This document shows, piece by piece, positions 1 through 11,769 of a stretch of 64,000 nt of DNA. The DNA comes from Chamaecrista fasciculata (taxonomy: Eukaryota > Streptophyta > Magnoliopsida > Fabales > Fabaceae), in NCBI GenBank assembly GCA_003254925.1, contig QANZ01002448.1:171358-235357 (forward strand), written 5' to 3'. The position numbers and the translations under genes are program-made. Position 1 is the first letter of the stretch; the number at the start of each line of letters is the position of its first letter. Under the pieces are notes generated by a model. It had not been told where the DNA came from and did not search any database. It saw only the letters and a program-made list of their open reading frames with translations.

Positions 1-236
1 GGTAGGTAATCTCCAACTTTTTTACGTTAACAGTGTAGAAGTAGATGGAATCCTCTGTCGAGGCTGACATTTATCTAATCTTTTGTAGCTTTCTCCTCAA
101 CGGAAAAGGAGTAGATAGAAGGACTAACGTTATAATGGTTTGTTTCCTGGCTCGCAGATGTATTCTAAAAGATTTAGTTTAGACTTTTTTTCGTGAGAGT
201 AACTTTTCTTTTTTGTGCATGCCATTTATTTCTTAG

Positions 237-3200
237 GACCCTGGACCACAGATGCCAACAAATGTGACTGGTATGCTTAAATATGGAACAAATCTTCTTC
301 AAGCTGTGGGCCAATTCAATGGTGAGCATTTGACAGTTAACACAGACTCATTGCCTATTATCTCCTAGCTTTGATATATGCGTCTGACTATTTCTATAAT
401 GATTGTGAAGCTCATTATCTTATACTTGTTGCCTTTATGAGAATGACATCTTTGGATGAGAATTTAGTCATTCAAGATTATGTTCAGCCTGCGGCTACCT
501 CACAAAATTCAGGTATACCTTGGATATTTAGCATAAATTGTTCTGTAAAATTAATGTGCTTCATCTTATTCTAATCAGTCCAACAGTTCATAATCCATTA
601 TCTTTCTGCTATTGGGTTTGATGTCAAACGTATGACTTTTTCTTTCACTTCCTTCTCTTTTTTCTTTCTTTAAATAATTAGATTCTGACATTATCGAGGG
701 GCCATCACAAATTTCACTAAATTGTCCTATAAGGTATGCTGTGATCTTATTTTACAAGTCTCTGAATTCCTTTTCTCCTTATTTTCAGCATGTTTGCTTT
801 ATCTGTTACTAGCTTTCTTTTCTACTCATGAACGTAGGTTTTTTGTCTATAAGAAAAATTTGAGACTCACTTTATTGTCTGGGATTTATCCATGGGGAAA
901 TATTTCCTGGACTTCTTTGTAGTGTTGAAGTATAGAGGTCTATGGAAATTCCTAATCCAAATAAATATCTGTTTTTAGCTTATGAGTCAGTGTCATATTT
1001 ATAATTTTAATCATTTGTGTAGTGCGCTGCAATGGCTGTTCTTGTTTTCTTGTAGTCTTTCTATGTTGATCTTCTTGTTTTTTCCATGGTTAGCTGCTCA
1101 TGAATCATGACTTGCAGCCATATAGAACAAATCACGTCTTTCTATTGTATGTATTAATCTATGATATTGTTATACAGTTGAACTGCTGAAGTTTTTCATT
1201 GGGCCTGACTTTCGTATATTAAATGGCGTGATCAATTGATAGAACTCAGTGATCGAAAATGATGGCTATATTATATACACCAGAAAAATACAGCCCTCAC
1301 AGTAGAAACAGTGAATCAAAACATCTACACAATAGCAAACAGAGCAAAGTAAACACAAGAACTGCAAAAGAAAGCAAATAACATAAGCTGGCTTTTGAGA
1401 GGCCAGTTAAGTCCCTAGTTTTCCCCTTAAAACCTCCAAAGGAAGAACCTCCATAAAAAGGCGTGTGCGCTGCTCAGGCCCCTCAATTTTCCTCCACTAT
1501 CGTGTCAGAAACCATTATGCCCAGCTACTCTGTCTTCCCCGTAGTACTGTCCAGCCCCTCTTTTCTTTCTTCTCTGATACACCTTAAACCCCTCTGGTGC
1601 AACCCCATTTGTGTTGGGCCCAATCTCTTTCTCTTTTTCTTTCTCCGTTTCCTTATAAATATTTAAATTAGTAATTGGGCCAGGTCCATCATCAATCATT
1701 TTGCCTTTATGTTAAATCTTCATATGTAGTCTGCCAGAAATCTTGCAACTTGCATCTTTCAGCCGTTTCTCTTATACTTGTCTTAAAAACTTGAAGTATC
1801 CCCTTTTTTTTTGCCATTACAACTTTACTGTTGAATCATGAGACTTTCACATGCTAGCAAATCATATACTTTGCTGTTGAACTCCCGCCACTCACGTATG
1901 GGTTGCCTTGTTTCTCTTCATTGAATCCATGTCAACATGTCACCCTCCAAACAGACCACCACGGCCTGAAGCTTCTCACAGTCAGGTACTTCATTCACTT
2001 GGAAAATACCTCTTTACTCTGAACAACCACCAATTGGGGTACTCGCCAGAAAACAGAGGAATTTCCAACTTTCTACAACAATTTGGGTCTTTCTCTATAT
2101 GTACCTCGACGTCCTCCATCGTGTTGTTAACCAGTGGTGTCTCAGTGTGCTCCCTGGACTAACTTCCTCAGTCACCGGACTCTTCCCACGGTTTCTAGCT
2201 TGTTCCTGTCTCATCTCTAAAATTCAGTCCTTCACTACATCAAAATCGGTTTTCAAAGTGTCTACCACTTCTTTCATTGCTCCAAAACTCTTCTCCAAGT
2301 TATCTAATCTTGCCTCCGTTCTAGTTTCCCCCATTCTCGTATCAACCATGCCCAGGAATCAACCGCTCTGATACCAAGTTTGATGGAACCCGCTGCAATC
2401 TGTATTAACACAGAACCAAAACAGTGCCTGGAGATAGCCAAAGCATAATTACAAGGGTGCAAAACACATAAATAAGAGCAAGAACAATCCACTGGCATTC
2501 TAGAGGCTATGGCTCTCCCCCAAAAGCTCCAATAATTCCCTGCTGTACTACTGTCACTTTCCTACACTAATATCCATCTCCCCAAACCATTCACACAACC
2601 CAACTGTACCAAATGGTTATGCCTAGTCAGCAGCTCCCAAATTCCCCTTTTCTGTCCCTACTCTATTCCCCTGCTTAACGGGTTCATTCATCACAATTCC
2701 ATGCCCATTCCTACCTTTCTTCATTATCCTTTTATAAGTATGTGAAACCGGGGGTCTAACAGACATTCAAGCAATTTTAGCATGAACATTTAGCATTAGA
2801 ACCCAATCTGTGTTTTGGTTTTCTGCCTTGAATTTGTTTTTGTTTTTGTTTTTCTTCAGAACTGAGTTATTTTATGGTCTTGCTTCATTTTTCTTGTAGC
2901 TTATTGTCTTCTTTGGACTGGGAGTCATTGGCTCATACAAAGACTTATTGATCATTGATCCTTTAAAGTTCATTATCTTTGTTCATGATCATTTTTCATC
3001 TTTTTTCCGGCATTTGCTGATAATGTTTCTTTTCTTTTATATATGTCAAACAGCTTTAGACGTATCAAAACTCCTGTTAAAGGACGCTCATGTAAACATT
3101 ACCAGGTGAATGCTCCTGTTTAGCAAAATTTAGGACCTGTTTTGATGTGTAATGTGTTGTAAATTTTTTTTAAAGAAGTATTTTCTTAGGAAAAAAAGTT

Positions 3201-5905
3201 TTTTTCCCCTTTTCTTAATAATTCTTCTGTGAGCTTTCCCAATACACCGGAAAAAAAAACAGCTTTAATTAGCAATGTAATCTATATTTAAGTCATGGAA
3301 GAGAAGGGATCAAAGCTCTTTTGTAAAGCTGAATTAAAACTAGAAAACATTTTCACTTGTTATTTTCCTTCTATTTCTTAAATTCAGTTTGCATTTGTAA
3401 GTTATTAATATATATAAATTATATTTGGTATGTGAAGTTAAAAATTTGTACATGTATTTCCTTTTTCTAAATATGAACTTAAAAGCTATTCAAAAAAAAA
3501 AAAGAACTTAATCTCTAGAAGTTTTATTTATTTTTCGTTTGACTAATAATTAATGATGATAGTGATGTACTTAAAAGGTTTGTTTTCTCATAAACGTCAC
3601 TAAAATGTCATCGGTCATTATCTGAAATTGCTTAAAAGATTTTAGGAGAAGAATTTTCAAAATAGCATAAATTTACAGCAAGGTCAAACAGTCCTGGGCC
3701 TGTTTGAATGAGAATTTTTCGAAAATGCCAAAAAATGCTTGTTTACACATGTCTGCTTCTAGTTTATGCTTGTAGAGACCAAGAGCTAGAACAGTTAATA
3801 TCATATTCATTAGAAGTGTTGCTTCCTCTATGCTTCTACATTTGGCAGGATTGTGTCATTATTTTGATTTGCACATTCCTATGTTGAAATTACTAAAACT
3901 CTTCTTAGAGTTCTGAAGAAACGTACCTTGTTAGTTACTAAGTTAACAGTATGTTGCTATCCACGGGCTAATGTGATTCCATGGTCTCTCTTTTCCTTTT
4001 TTTTGGTCTCTCTTCATTGATATTTCTGATATCATTCTGTTATCTTCAGTGTTTTGATTTTAGCAACTTCATTGAAATAAATTCAAGGAGGCCTTCCTGG
4101 CGCTGCCCTCATTGCAATCAGTGTGTCTGCTATTCAGATATTCGTCTTGATCAGAATATGGTTGAGGTAAGTAGATTCTGATCTATAATCATTCAACCAG
4201 TTTATCTTATGTTTATAATTATACTATCCTCTTGACTTCTAGAGTGCAGAATAGTGAATAGATGGGAAGAGTAAACTTTTCAATCTCTGTTGACATAGGT
4301 CCTTAAAAATGTCGGTGACAATGTTGTAGAGGTGGTCATAAGTGCTGATGGGTCATGGAAACCAGTTTTGGAAGATGGTGATAATGTGAATAAAGTTCAG
4401 AATGATGGCCACAGTTCTGGAAAGGAACATTCCGAACCGATGGAACCTTCTTGCTCCTTAGGACCCCTTTCAGATGTTTTAGACCTCACCAATGATGATG
4501 ACATGGAGATAGTGAACGTGTATGAAGATGACGACAGAAAACCTCTCGTGGCAGATTTTAACAGTCAATCCATAAACCCAACTATAACTTCCTTGGGTAT
4601 GAACTCTGCTGTGGCTAGCCAAAACCTTGCTGCTCAAGTCGAAGATGACTTTTGGTCTGGACTTCTCTTGGACACTGATAGGCTGGATACCCCAACAGTT
4701 GTTGGCACCTCTGAGCATCCTGTCCTGACTGATGCTGTTTCTCCAGCAATTACTCCAGCAATTAATCAAGAAGCTGAGGGTCATGGCAACACTGTTACTC
4801 CTAACTCTGTCATGCAAAATCAACTTTCTGCACCAAACAATTTCCACTCACAGCAGCCAAACTATATGAATTCAATATCCAGTGATTATGGGCGGTCACA
4901 AACAATACCAAGAGATATTATCAGGACTCCAATAGCAATTCAGGCCCTCCCAGCTCAATCCCAGGCATTGGGACCACAGCAACGATCAAGAACTAATTTA
5001 AATCCCTTGATACCCAATAGTTCCACCAGTACTCCTTATGTTTCTGTTTCCAGTTCATCCAATGGTTTTGGTGCCATACTGAGTGATACAGAAAGGCAAC
5101 AACACTTCTCCCCACCCACAATGAATCTATCTCCAGTCATGGGTGCATCTTCATCTGGACCACAGCGTCCTGTGATACAGGTTAAATTTGTTCAATGCCT
5201 CTGCTATTCATTTCTAAAATGCTCACTTACACAATTTGTTCAATGAACATTTGTATGTTGAAAATAATCAGAACTTAATTTTAATATTTATTAGCTTGTG
5301 TTTTTGGTACTTCAATCCATGCTTTTGCTTTCTGTTGAATCCAGAACCGAACTGCCCCCCATACCGGTAGTGGGTCAGCATCAAGTCAATTGCCAAATCC
5401 ATACAATGCTGGGTTTTTAAGTGCATTACGAAATCCACACCTGCAGCAAGTTTTCAATCCAAGGGCTTCCCAACCAAATAGTCACGCAAGTGCTGTGCCC
5501 TCATCACGATCTCACATCCGGCAGGGTGGTTCACATTCTGACATTGGCCAAGCAGCAGGACCTTCAGCAAACAGCCAGCCAGTCATGGCTATGCCTGCTA
5601 GTCGGCTTGCCAGACAGTCACCATCAGTACCAGTTCAAATCCAAACACCCAGAGCAGCTCCATCTCTTGCCAGTAACAGTATCCAGGGTTCGGCCTTAGA
5701 CCAGAGTGGGCCTGATGGTTCATTCAATTCACAGTCAGAGCCAAATTGGCAGCCCACAGGACGAATGCGCGGGAGTCTTTCAGGTCGGCCATATTCTGAT
5801 ATTGTTAGACGACTAATAATTGAGCCTACTCAATCGGCTCAGAGTGCAAGGCCTCAAGGACAACAACCTGTCCGACCAAGTAATGCTTCACACTTTAACC
5901 TCTAG
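237..5905 (+). CDS. PIAL2: E4 SUMO-protein ligase PIAL1/PIAL2-like (SP-RING), 3' part
   Basis: Partial gene; the 5' end lies outside the window. Exons read: 237-321, 411-512, 682-733, 3054-3105, 4050-4166, 4299-5180, 5345-5905, in frame for 616 residues. The diagnostic part is an SP-RING (MIZ) zinc finger split over exons 4-5: CKHYQCFDF, then RRPSWRCPHCNQCVCYSDI, giving the C-H-C-C ligands. It is followed by the family block LKNVGDNVVEVVISADGSW. Upstream, LLQAVGQFN and AHYLILVAFM match the conserved region before the finger. Downstream lies a long Ser/Gln/Pro-rich disordered tail with an acidic SUMO-interaction-like motif VLDLTNDDD near 4477-4500. PIAS-like plant ligases lengthen SUMO chains, and Arabidopsis PIAL proteins are also linked to transcriptional silencing (family knowledge). 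The 2.3-kb intron 734-3053 carries an antisense retrotransposon remnant. PIAL1 and PIAL2 cannot be told apart here. Confidence 0.9.
1260..2761 (-). mobile_element. Degenerate LTR retrotransposon, Ty3/gypsy-like, antisense in PIAL intron
   Basis: Reading the minus strand, a candidate 5' LTR runs from 2761 (TGTTAGACCCCC) down to 2381 (CCATCA) with a TATA-like CTTATAAAAGG at 2730-2739. Directly after it, TTGGTATCAGAGCGGTTG (about 2378-2361) is the classic primer-binding site complementary to plant initiator Met-tRNA. The internal part (about 1700-2360) translates, with several stops, into a Ty3/gypsy gag-like N-terminus, including FSGEYPNWWLFRVKRYF around 1985-2065. A second region at about 1260-1688 shares blocks with the right LTR (CTGGC...GAGAGGC, a Pro-codon-rich tract, a TATA at the same relative place) and is probably the diverged 3' LTR. 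No reverse transcriptase or integrase is present, so the copy is non-autonomous or deleted. Flanks GAAAA and GACAT do not match, so a target duplication is not confirmed. Confidence 0.7.
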
Positions 5906-7314
5906 CAGTGCCCATAGTAAAACAGAATGCTCATAGCCATCCTACGATACGATACATACTATTGCATGGTGGATTTGCCTGCATACACGTAAAAAGATAC
6001 ACGCCCGCATGTCAATTTATATGGATGATTTACCTGCATCTACCATAGCCGCTATATGTGGACAAATGTAGATATGGCAGTTTTTGTGGTCTTGCTCTGT
6101 AATTTTGACTAGGTCGTTTTCTCAGTCTGATGCAGTGTCAATGCATGAGTGCAGTTATTTTGGCTCACTCTGATGTACAGTTAATATGAGGAAGATTAAA
6201 AGCTCAAAAAGTAGTTTTATTTAGCTTTCAATATGGAGCAATATTAAAGCGTCTTGGTGAAGGCACAGACGTGGTGCGTAAGAGAAGATTGTTCTCTTTT
6301 GAATTTAAGCAAAGTTTTATTTTGGTCCCTAATGTTTGTTTGAAGTTTTGTTTGGGTTTTCAAAGTTTGTTTCATTTTAGTTCCTGAAATTTTCAAAAAA
6401 GTTCCCGTCCTAAACTATTTTCATCCAACTTTTTCTAAATAGAAAAAAGAAAGGGGAAAACTGATTTTTCATACCCCCAATAATTTTGCTCTTCTACACC
6501 AACGTACTTTCTTTTTAGTAATAGGGATCAAAACACAATAAAAACCCAAATAGGGGTCGAAACGTATAAAATGGCGAAAATCAAAGAACCAAAAGCCACA
6601 GCCACGGCCTCTCGTATATGTTTCTGCTAAATTTTCAATCAGAACACTCCTCCGAGAACCACCGATATTTCAGCTAGATTGGCCGAAGAATTTGAACGTT
6701 GTCACTGAGGTTTATTGGTAATTACTGGCTAAATAGTTTATTTGGTCTTAATTTCTTTGTTGTAGTGAGGCCCCGCATCGTCTATCAGATTATTCTTTCC
6801 TTCTTTTGGGGTACTTTTTTGTAACCCATCTTACATTATGTGGATATTAGCCTTCCTAGTACTTGAATGACATTTTGGTGAATTAGCCATGATCGCACAT
6901 TTTCTTGATAACATATAGATGAAATCACCTTCTGAACCATCTAACGCCACATTGTGTCTATTGCAACATATGTGTGATTTGTGAAACTAGTGAACTTGCT
7001 CATGTTACGACACAAGGTTTGTTTCGATTGAAATTTCACTTGTAACCTAGTCAAACTAATCCTCCCAAAAAATGAAGGGGTTTAATTCATTAGCTCATAG
7101 GAGCTAACATGAATAAACTTATAGACAGGCGAGTTTCAATATAATTTCTGCATGAACAAATCTTTTTTGAACTGAAAAGTCCTGTTGTCTAATTGAACTA
7201 TCCACGATAGAACATTCAAAAAAAAAAAAAAAAAANCCACGATAGAACACTCAAAAAAAAAAGTAAGTCATCCCGAACCAAGCTGATATAAATAACATTA
7301 AAACTCCAGGCTCG
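5906..7314. other. Convergent intergenic region with degenerate repeat
   Basis: This spacer separates the 3' ends of the PIAL-like and SGT1 genes. Its first part must hold the PIAL 3' UTR. At about 6315-6570 there is a loose inverted-repeat remnant: TTTTGGTCCCTAATGTTTG on the left and AATAGGGATCAAAACAC on the right, resembling the GGTCCC foldback elements found later in the window. A 27-bp poly-A-tailed motif duplicated around a single N lies at 7200-7262. I see no protein-coding potential. Confidence 0.5.
7200..7262. repeat. Short duplication around a single N (7236)
   Basis: The motif CCACGATAGAACA-TCAAAA followed by poly-A occurs twice, immediately left and immediately right of a single N. 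The two copies differ at one base. A one-base N between two near-identical copies suggests an imperfect gap closure at a homopolymer rather than a real tandem duplication. Confidence 0.6.
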
Positions 7315-10300
7315 TCAGTATTCCCATTTCTTCAACTCCATACCTTCTGGAGGACTGCCTAACACTTTCTTTGATCCCACTTCTTTCCAGTCTGTAGACA
7401 GCACGGTTCCATTTGACTCCACCTGCAAAGCATGGTGCAATTGATGAGTGATTATGAAGAAAACTAAGTGTACTCATGCATGTTAATAAGCAAGAAGAGA
7501 ATGGGTATCTTACAAAAGACTTGGTCATTGCTCTCCTCACGTCCTCATCTGCATTCTGGAATATATCTCGAAACATCTTGTTCAAGCCAGCATCACCATC
7601 TAGCTTTTCTTCTTTCTCCTGAAAAACAGACCGTTACTATGAAAATATTATATTCAAACAAATATTATGTTCCACAATACGATGCAATCATCGATTGGTT
7701 CATCATATAAAATCATTTGAGGAGATAATTAGAAACCTCTTTCTTCACTTGTGCTTCCAGCTTATCCCAATCTCTCGTTACCTTCGAAGATGGATATGCA
7801 GGTCTTTGGGGTCCAACTGCATAAACAACAATCAGGATTCAGGAGCAAGTTGATCACCAGGAAAGTAACAGCGAGCTGCATTACCTTCTAAATTTTAACT
7901 TATTCAGTTGACAACAAGAAAGTCAATAATTGATAGAGCAGATAGATAATAATTAATATAGCAGCAAATTATATGGTCTACCAGTCCAGACAGTTGAATA
8001 GTACAGTGGAAAATACAACACAGTTGAATAGTACAGTGGAAAATACAACTTACTCGATGGCTCATTCTTTTTCAGGTGAGGCATATCCTTGCCATATTCA
8101 AAAGATGTCCAATTAGTAGCCTCGGCTTTTGCTAGACGGATTTCAACTTTGGTTGACAACACCTCAAATCTGCACTTATCAGGTATTATCTATTTCGCTC
8201 ATGCAGGAGGAAGAAAAAGATCAAGTTATTAAGAAATATACATAAACCAGAAATAAATTTTTGAACACACAGATCATAAAAAATCAACCCACAAGCCCAC
8301 ACACTGGAAATGAAATTTTATCAACAGCAATGCGAACACCCTAATATTGAAAATTCTAAGGGTATGCACAAATGGATGCTTCTATGTATGCTTTATACGT
8401 CTAAAAAGTAGATTCAATGACCAACCCATGCTGATTCAATACCTTTCCAAATAATCGAGATTGATAATGATAGACATCTTGGCCAGGAACATCAATATTT
8501 ACACTAATCTGCAATAATAAAGTGCTTCACATATTAGTGCCTAGACCTAGAGTAATTCAAAGATTTGGAGAGTCGTGTCACGTATACCTAAATTTGAGGC
8601 AATCAACACAGTTAAAACATAAAGTATCCAGATTATAAACTTACAATTTGTTCACCAAAGTCAACAACCACATTTTTGGCTGGTATTCCTTTAGCAAATA
8701 TTGTCAAAACCACTTCACCTGGTTTCTGGTAGTATTCATGTCTGTTTAAGCATTAACAACAGATAAATAAGTGATTGGAGCCACAATTTGACATGCATGT
8801 GAAGATTTAAATTTCAAAATAAGACAGACAAGAAAAGGCAATCACATTTCAGGGAAAATTACACATTGTCTCAATAGGCATAGCTTTTGTTGCATTTTAC
8901 GCTGTCCTTGTGTAATGTTATAAATAAACAGTGTAAGATAAAAAACATGTTACACAAATATTTGATCTCATCATACAAATAACAAGTTCAAAGATGGGTA
9001 TTGTGATGTAAATTAAACTTCTTATGAACTTTAATCAGTTAAGAAATATCAGCATAGGAATTGAGTGGGAAAAAAACCACCACCTGTATTTTGGTCTCAT
9101 AGAGGCATTTTTATTCGTTTGGTGCACATGACTGAGATTTTCAGCATCTCCAGTTGTAGTAGGCGATATAGTCAATCCATTTAGTAATGAAGAGCTAGGG
9201 GTGCGATTTGATTCTTCTGACAAAATCAACATGAAACATCACACAACCATATCACAGAGCATTGAAAACTAAAAGACAGGAGATGAAGAGTTCGATAAAT
9301 GAATCTAAAAGAGAAAACATAAGGCAACAACCAATAAGAGAAAAGGCTAGAAAGTAAGTAGAACCATCAAACATAATCTGTTAGTTCCAGTATTTGCTTG
9401 CTTCTTTGTCACTGCAATATCATGCTTCTACTCTGCATGCATTTTAACTTCATAGCTCCTATGCCACATACAGAACTATGTGCAAGTGTTATTAGTGTAC
9501 TTACATACATATTCTAACTTATAATTCTCCATACTGGTCTACTGGAAATTACGCCAATTTGACAGTTTAATTATGGAATTATCTAGTAACAGCAAATTCT
9601 CTAGACACATGGCAATTTAAAACAGGAATAAGTAATTGTCAATCACTAGAACCCATAGATTCTTTCATTAACAGTTATTCACGAGATCAGAACTACATAT
9701 TCTTAGGGTCATATGAGTATCTACTCACCTGCAAGATGGCAATCACATTCCTCGATCAACTTGGTGAATCTTGAATCATTTTGAGCCAAAGAAGCACCAA
9801 TTTCAAGCGCTTTTTTGGCAGTATGATACTCTTCAAGCTTAACACATGCAGTCCTGAGTATTCACATTAGAAAAGATCACATCAATTTACACACTAATTA
9901 CCGCTAATTTAATCAAATTGGATTCATTCTGATGAAAAATATAAATCGAAGTTGGCATGAAACAAGGATATATGGATCAATGATAGGAAAATGATAGAAT
10001 GGTAAAGTGCCAAAATTATAAGGATGAAATACACGGACCCTTTTCGAAGGTACGCCTTTGCCATTGATGGGTTCAATTCGATTGCTTTGTTTGCATCAGA
10101 AACCGCTTCTGCTCATCAGTTTGGAAAATCGAGATGTCAATAATTACAAGATAGATAATGGTCTGGCTAGCTAATCTTGAGTTCATATAGAGATATATCA
10201 GTAAACTAAATAAGATACTAGTGGATATGAATATGAAGGACCTCAAAGTAAATAAATGTATACGAAAGACCTCAACATAAATAAAACAAGCAAAGAATCA

Positions 10301-10464
10301 GAACCAGTGAATTCGTTAAGTTTGATGTGGGCCTGCGCTCTGTCGGCAAAAAGATCGGCGTTGGTGGGATCTAAGTTTAAGGCTTGAGAGTATAAGTTAA
10401 GAGCGAGAGTGAAGTCGTCGTCGAAGAAGGCTTCTTTGGCTTTCTTTTCAAGTTCATTCGCCAT
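7315..10464 (-). CDS. SGT1: SGT1 co-chaperone (TPR-CS-SGS)
   Basis: Ten exons on the minus strand: 10464-10305, 10108-10039, 9853-9729, 9216-9084, 8741-8645, 8508-8443, 8189-8054, 7816-7737, 7618-7514, 7422-7315; joined they give 359 residues, the usual SGT1 length. The start is ATG at 10464 (MANELEKKAKEAFFDDD). Residues 1-115 form three TPR repeats (ALNLYSQALNLDPTNADLF, AIELNPSMAKAYLRKG). Residues about 158-247 form the CS domain (RHEYYQKPGEVVLTIFAKG, FGEQIISVNIDVPG, RLFGKIIPDKC), which binds HSP90 and RAR1. The SGS domain follows (AYPSSKVTRDWDKLEAQVKK; C-terminus PPEGMELKKWEY). In plants SGT1 stabilises NLR immune receptors with HSP90/RAR1 and acts in SCF ubiquitin ligases (family knowledge). 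It is divergent from the WDR7-like gene. The intron between exons 7 and 8 contains a 30-bp tandem duplication. Confidence 0.95.
7991..8050. repeat. 30-bp tandem duplication in SGT1 intron
   Basis: The unit beginning CAGTTGAATAGTACAGTGG and ending AAATACAAC(A/T) occurs twice head to tail and is essentially identical. It ends about 3 bp from the intron's 5' splice site (exon end 8054 on the minus strand), so it lies just inside the donor. Confidence 0.85.
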
Positions 10465-11769
10465 TCTTGCGCCTTGTGGTGAATTCTGAGAGCGAGAGAC
10501 GGAATCAACGAAGAAGTAAAGAGAGAGGAAACACACAGGTGAGTGTGGAGGGAAAGAAAGATTGACGACCTTCAACTTCTCTAGAGCCTTCGATGGGAGA
10601 GGAGAGATTACACAATACAATACACTTATGTACGAGATTCGATAAATAATTTAAAATTGATTTTGCATTTTGGTATAAAAAAAAAATTGATTTTTATCAT
10701 AATCATTGCTTAACTCACGTGTCACAAATCACAAATCGCAATCGTATTCCTTCTTTTATTTTTCATAAATAAATTTAGAGCTTACGTCAAAAACCCAAGA
10801 TGTGTAATTGGACTGATTTGGCCTCTACTTATGTTAATACTTAAATTAATTAATGGTCCGGGCTAATTTAAATTGATTTCTTTAAAGATTAATTGCTGCA
10901 TCTAATTAAAACAGGTTTAACCTAATTTTTTTTTAATTTAAATACCTCTTTTTTTTTGCCTGTAATTTAAATACCTCTTGCTCCATTAGTAATACTATAA
11001 TATTCAATTAAGTTAAAAAATAGCTCATCCGTCTGTTATGTTGTTAAATTTCAAATTAATGAAATAGATCATTTGAAATTTTATTGGTTTAAAGAATTCT
11101 ATTAAATAGTTTAAAATACATCTTATTCAACCTAAAAAAGATGAATTAATTGCTAATTTTTTTTTTGGTACAAAGTACTATTTTCAAGTAGAAGATGAAG
11201 TGGAACTAATCTGAAAATTATTTTGGATCAAAATATTGTGACATAGATTATCCCTTGGGCGCCTTTGAGTTTATGACCTATTCCCTTTTTTGTTTCCCAT
11301 TTTATTCTTAAATTTTGATTTGATTATCAAGGCCGGAGGCCCAAAGAGAAGAAAATCCCAATTATAATCAAGAAAGAAAAATAGAAAAAGTAAAAACGCA
11401 ATTGGGTGTGGTCAGGAGAATCAATAATCCATGCAAGCCTGATATTTGAAGGTTTGAAATCTGGTATAGTACTACGCACGATTACAGCGTTCCAATCCCG
11501 TAAATGCTATCTTCATGTTCTAGTCTTTCTGAATTCTGATCACTGGCACTGTTTCTCAATTCATCTCTTAATAGTTAGAGACTTTTATTTTGAGGACACC
11601 TGCTGAGTTCTCTAGCTGTAATCGTAACTAATTTTATATTTAATTATTTGATATTTGATGTAAAATGCTTATGTTTTGGTGGATTTATCATGCTATTTCG
11701 AGCGTCCTCGTCGAAAGCCCTCCGATTCAACCTTGTAAAATACTCGAACTCAGTGAATTCAAGTGAATC
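10465..11769. other. Divergent intergenic region SGT1 / WDR7-like
   Basis: This 1.3-kb AT-rich spacer should carry both promoters. Purine- and pyrimidine-rich 5' UTR-like sequence lies just upstream of each ATG. A short direct repeat (AATTTAAATACCTCTT twice, about 10934-10980) and poly-T tracts are visible. I see no RNA gene or open frame worth calling. Confidence 0.4.

Noticed and set aside
4479..4847. 122-codon minus-strand frame in the PIAL-like exon
   Set aside because: Lies fully antisense to a clear coding exon and has no recognisable domain.
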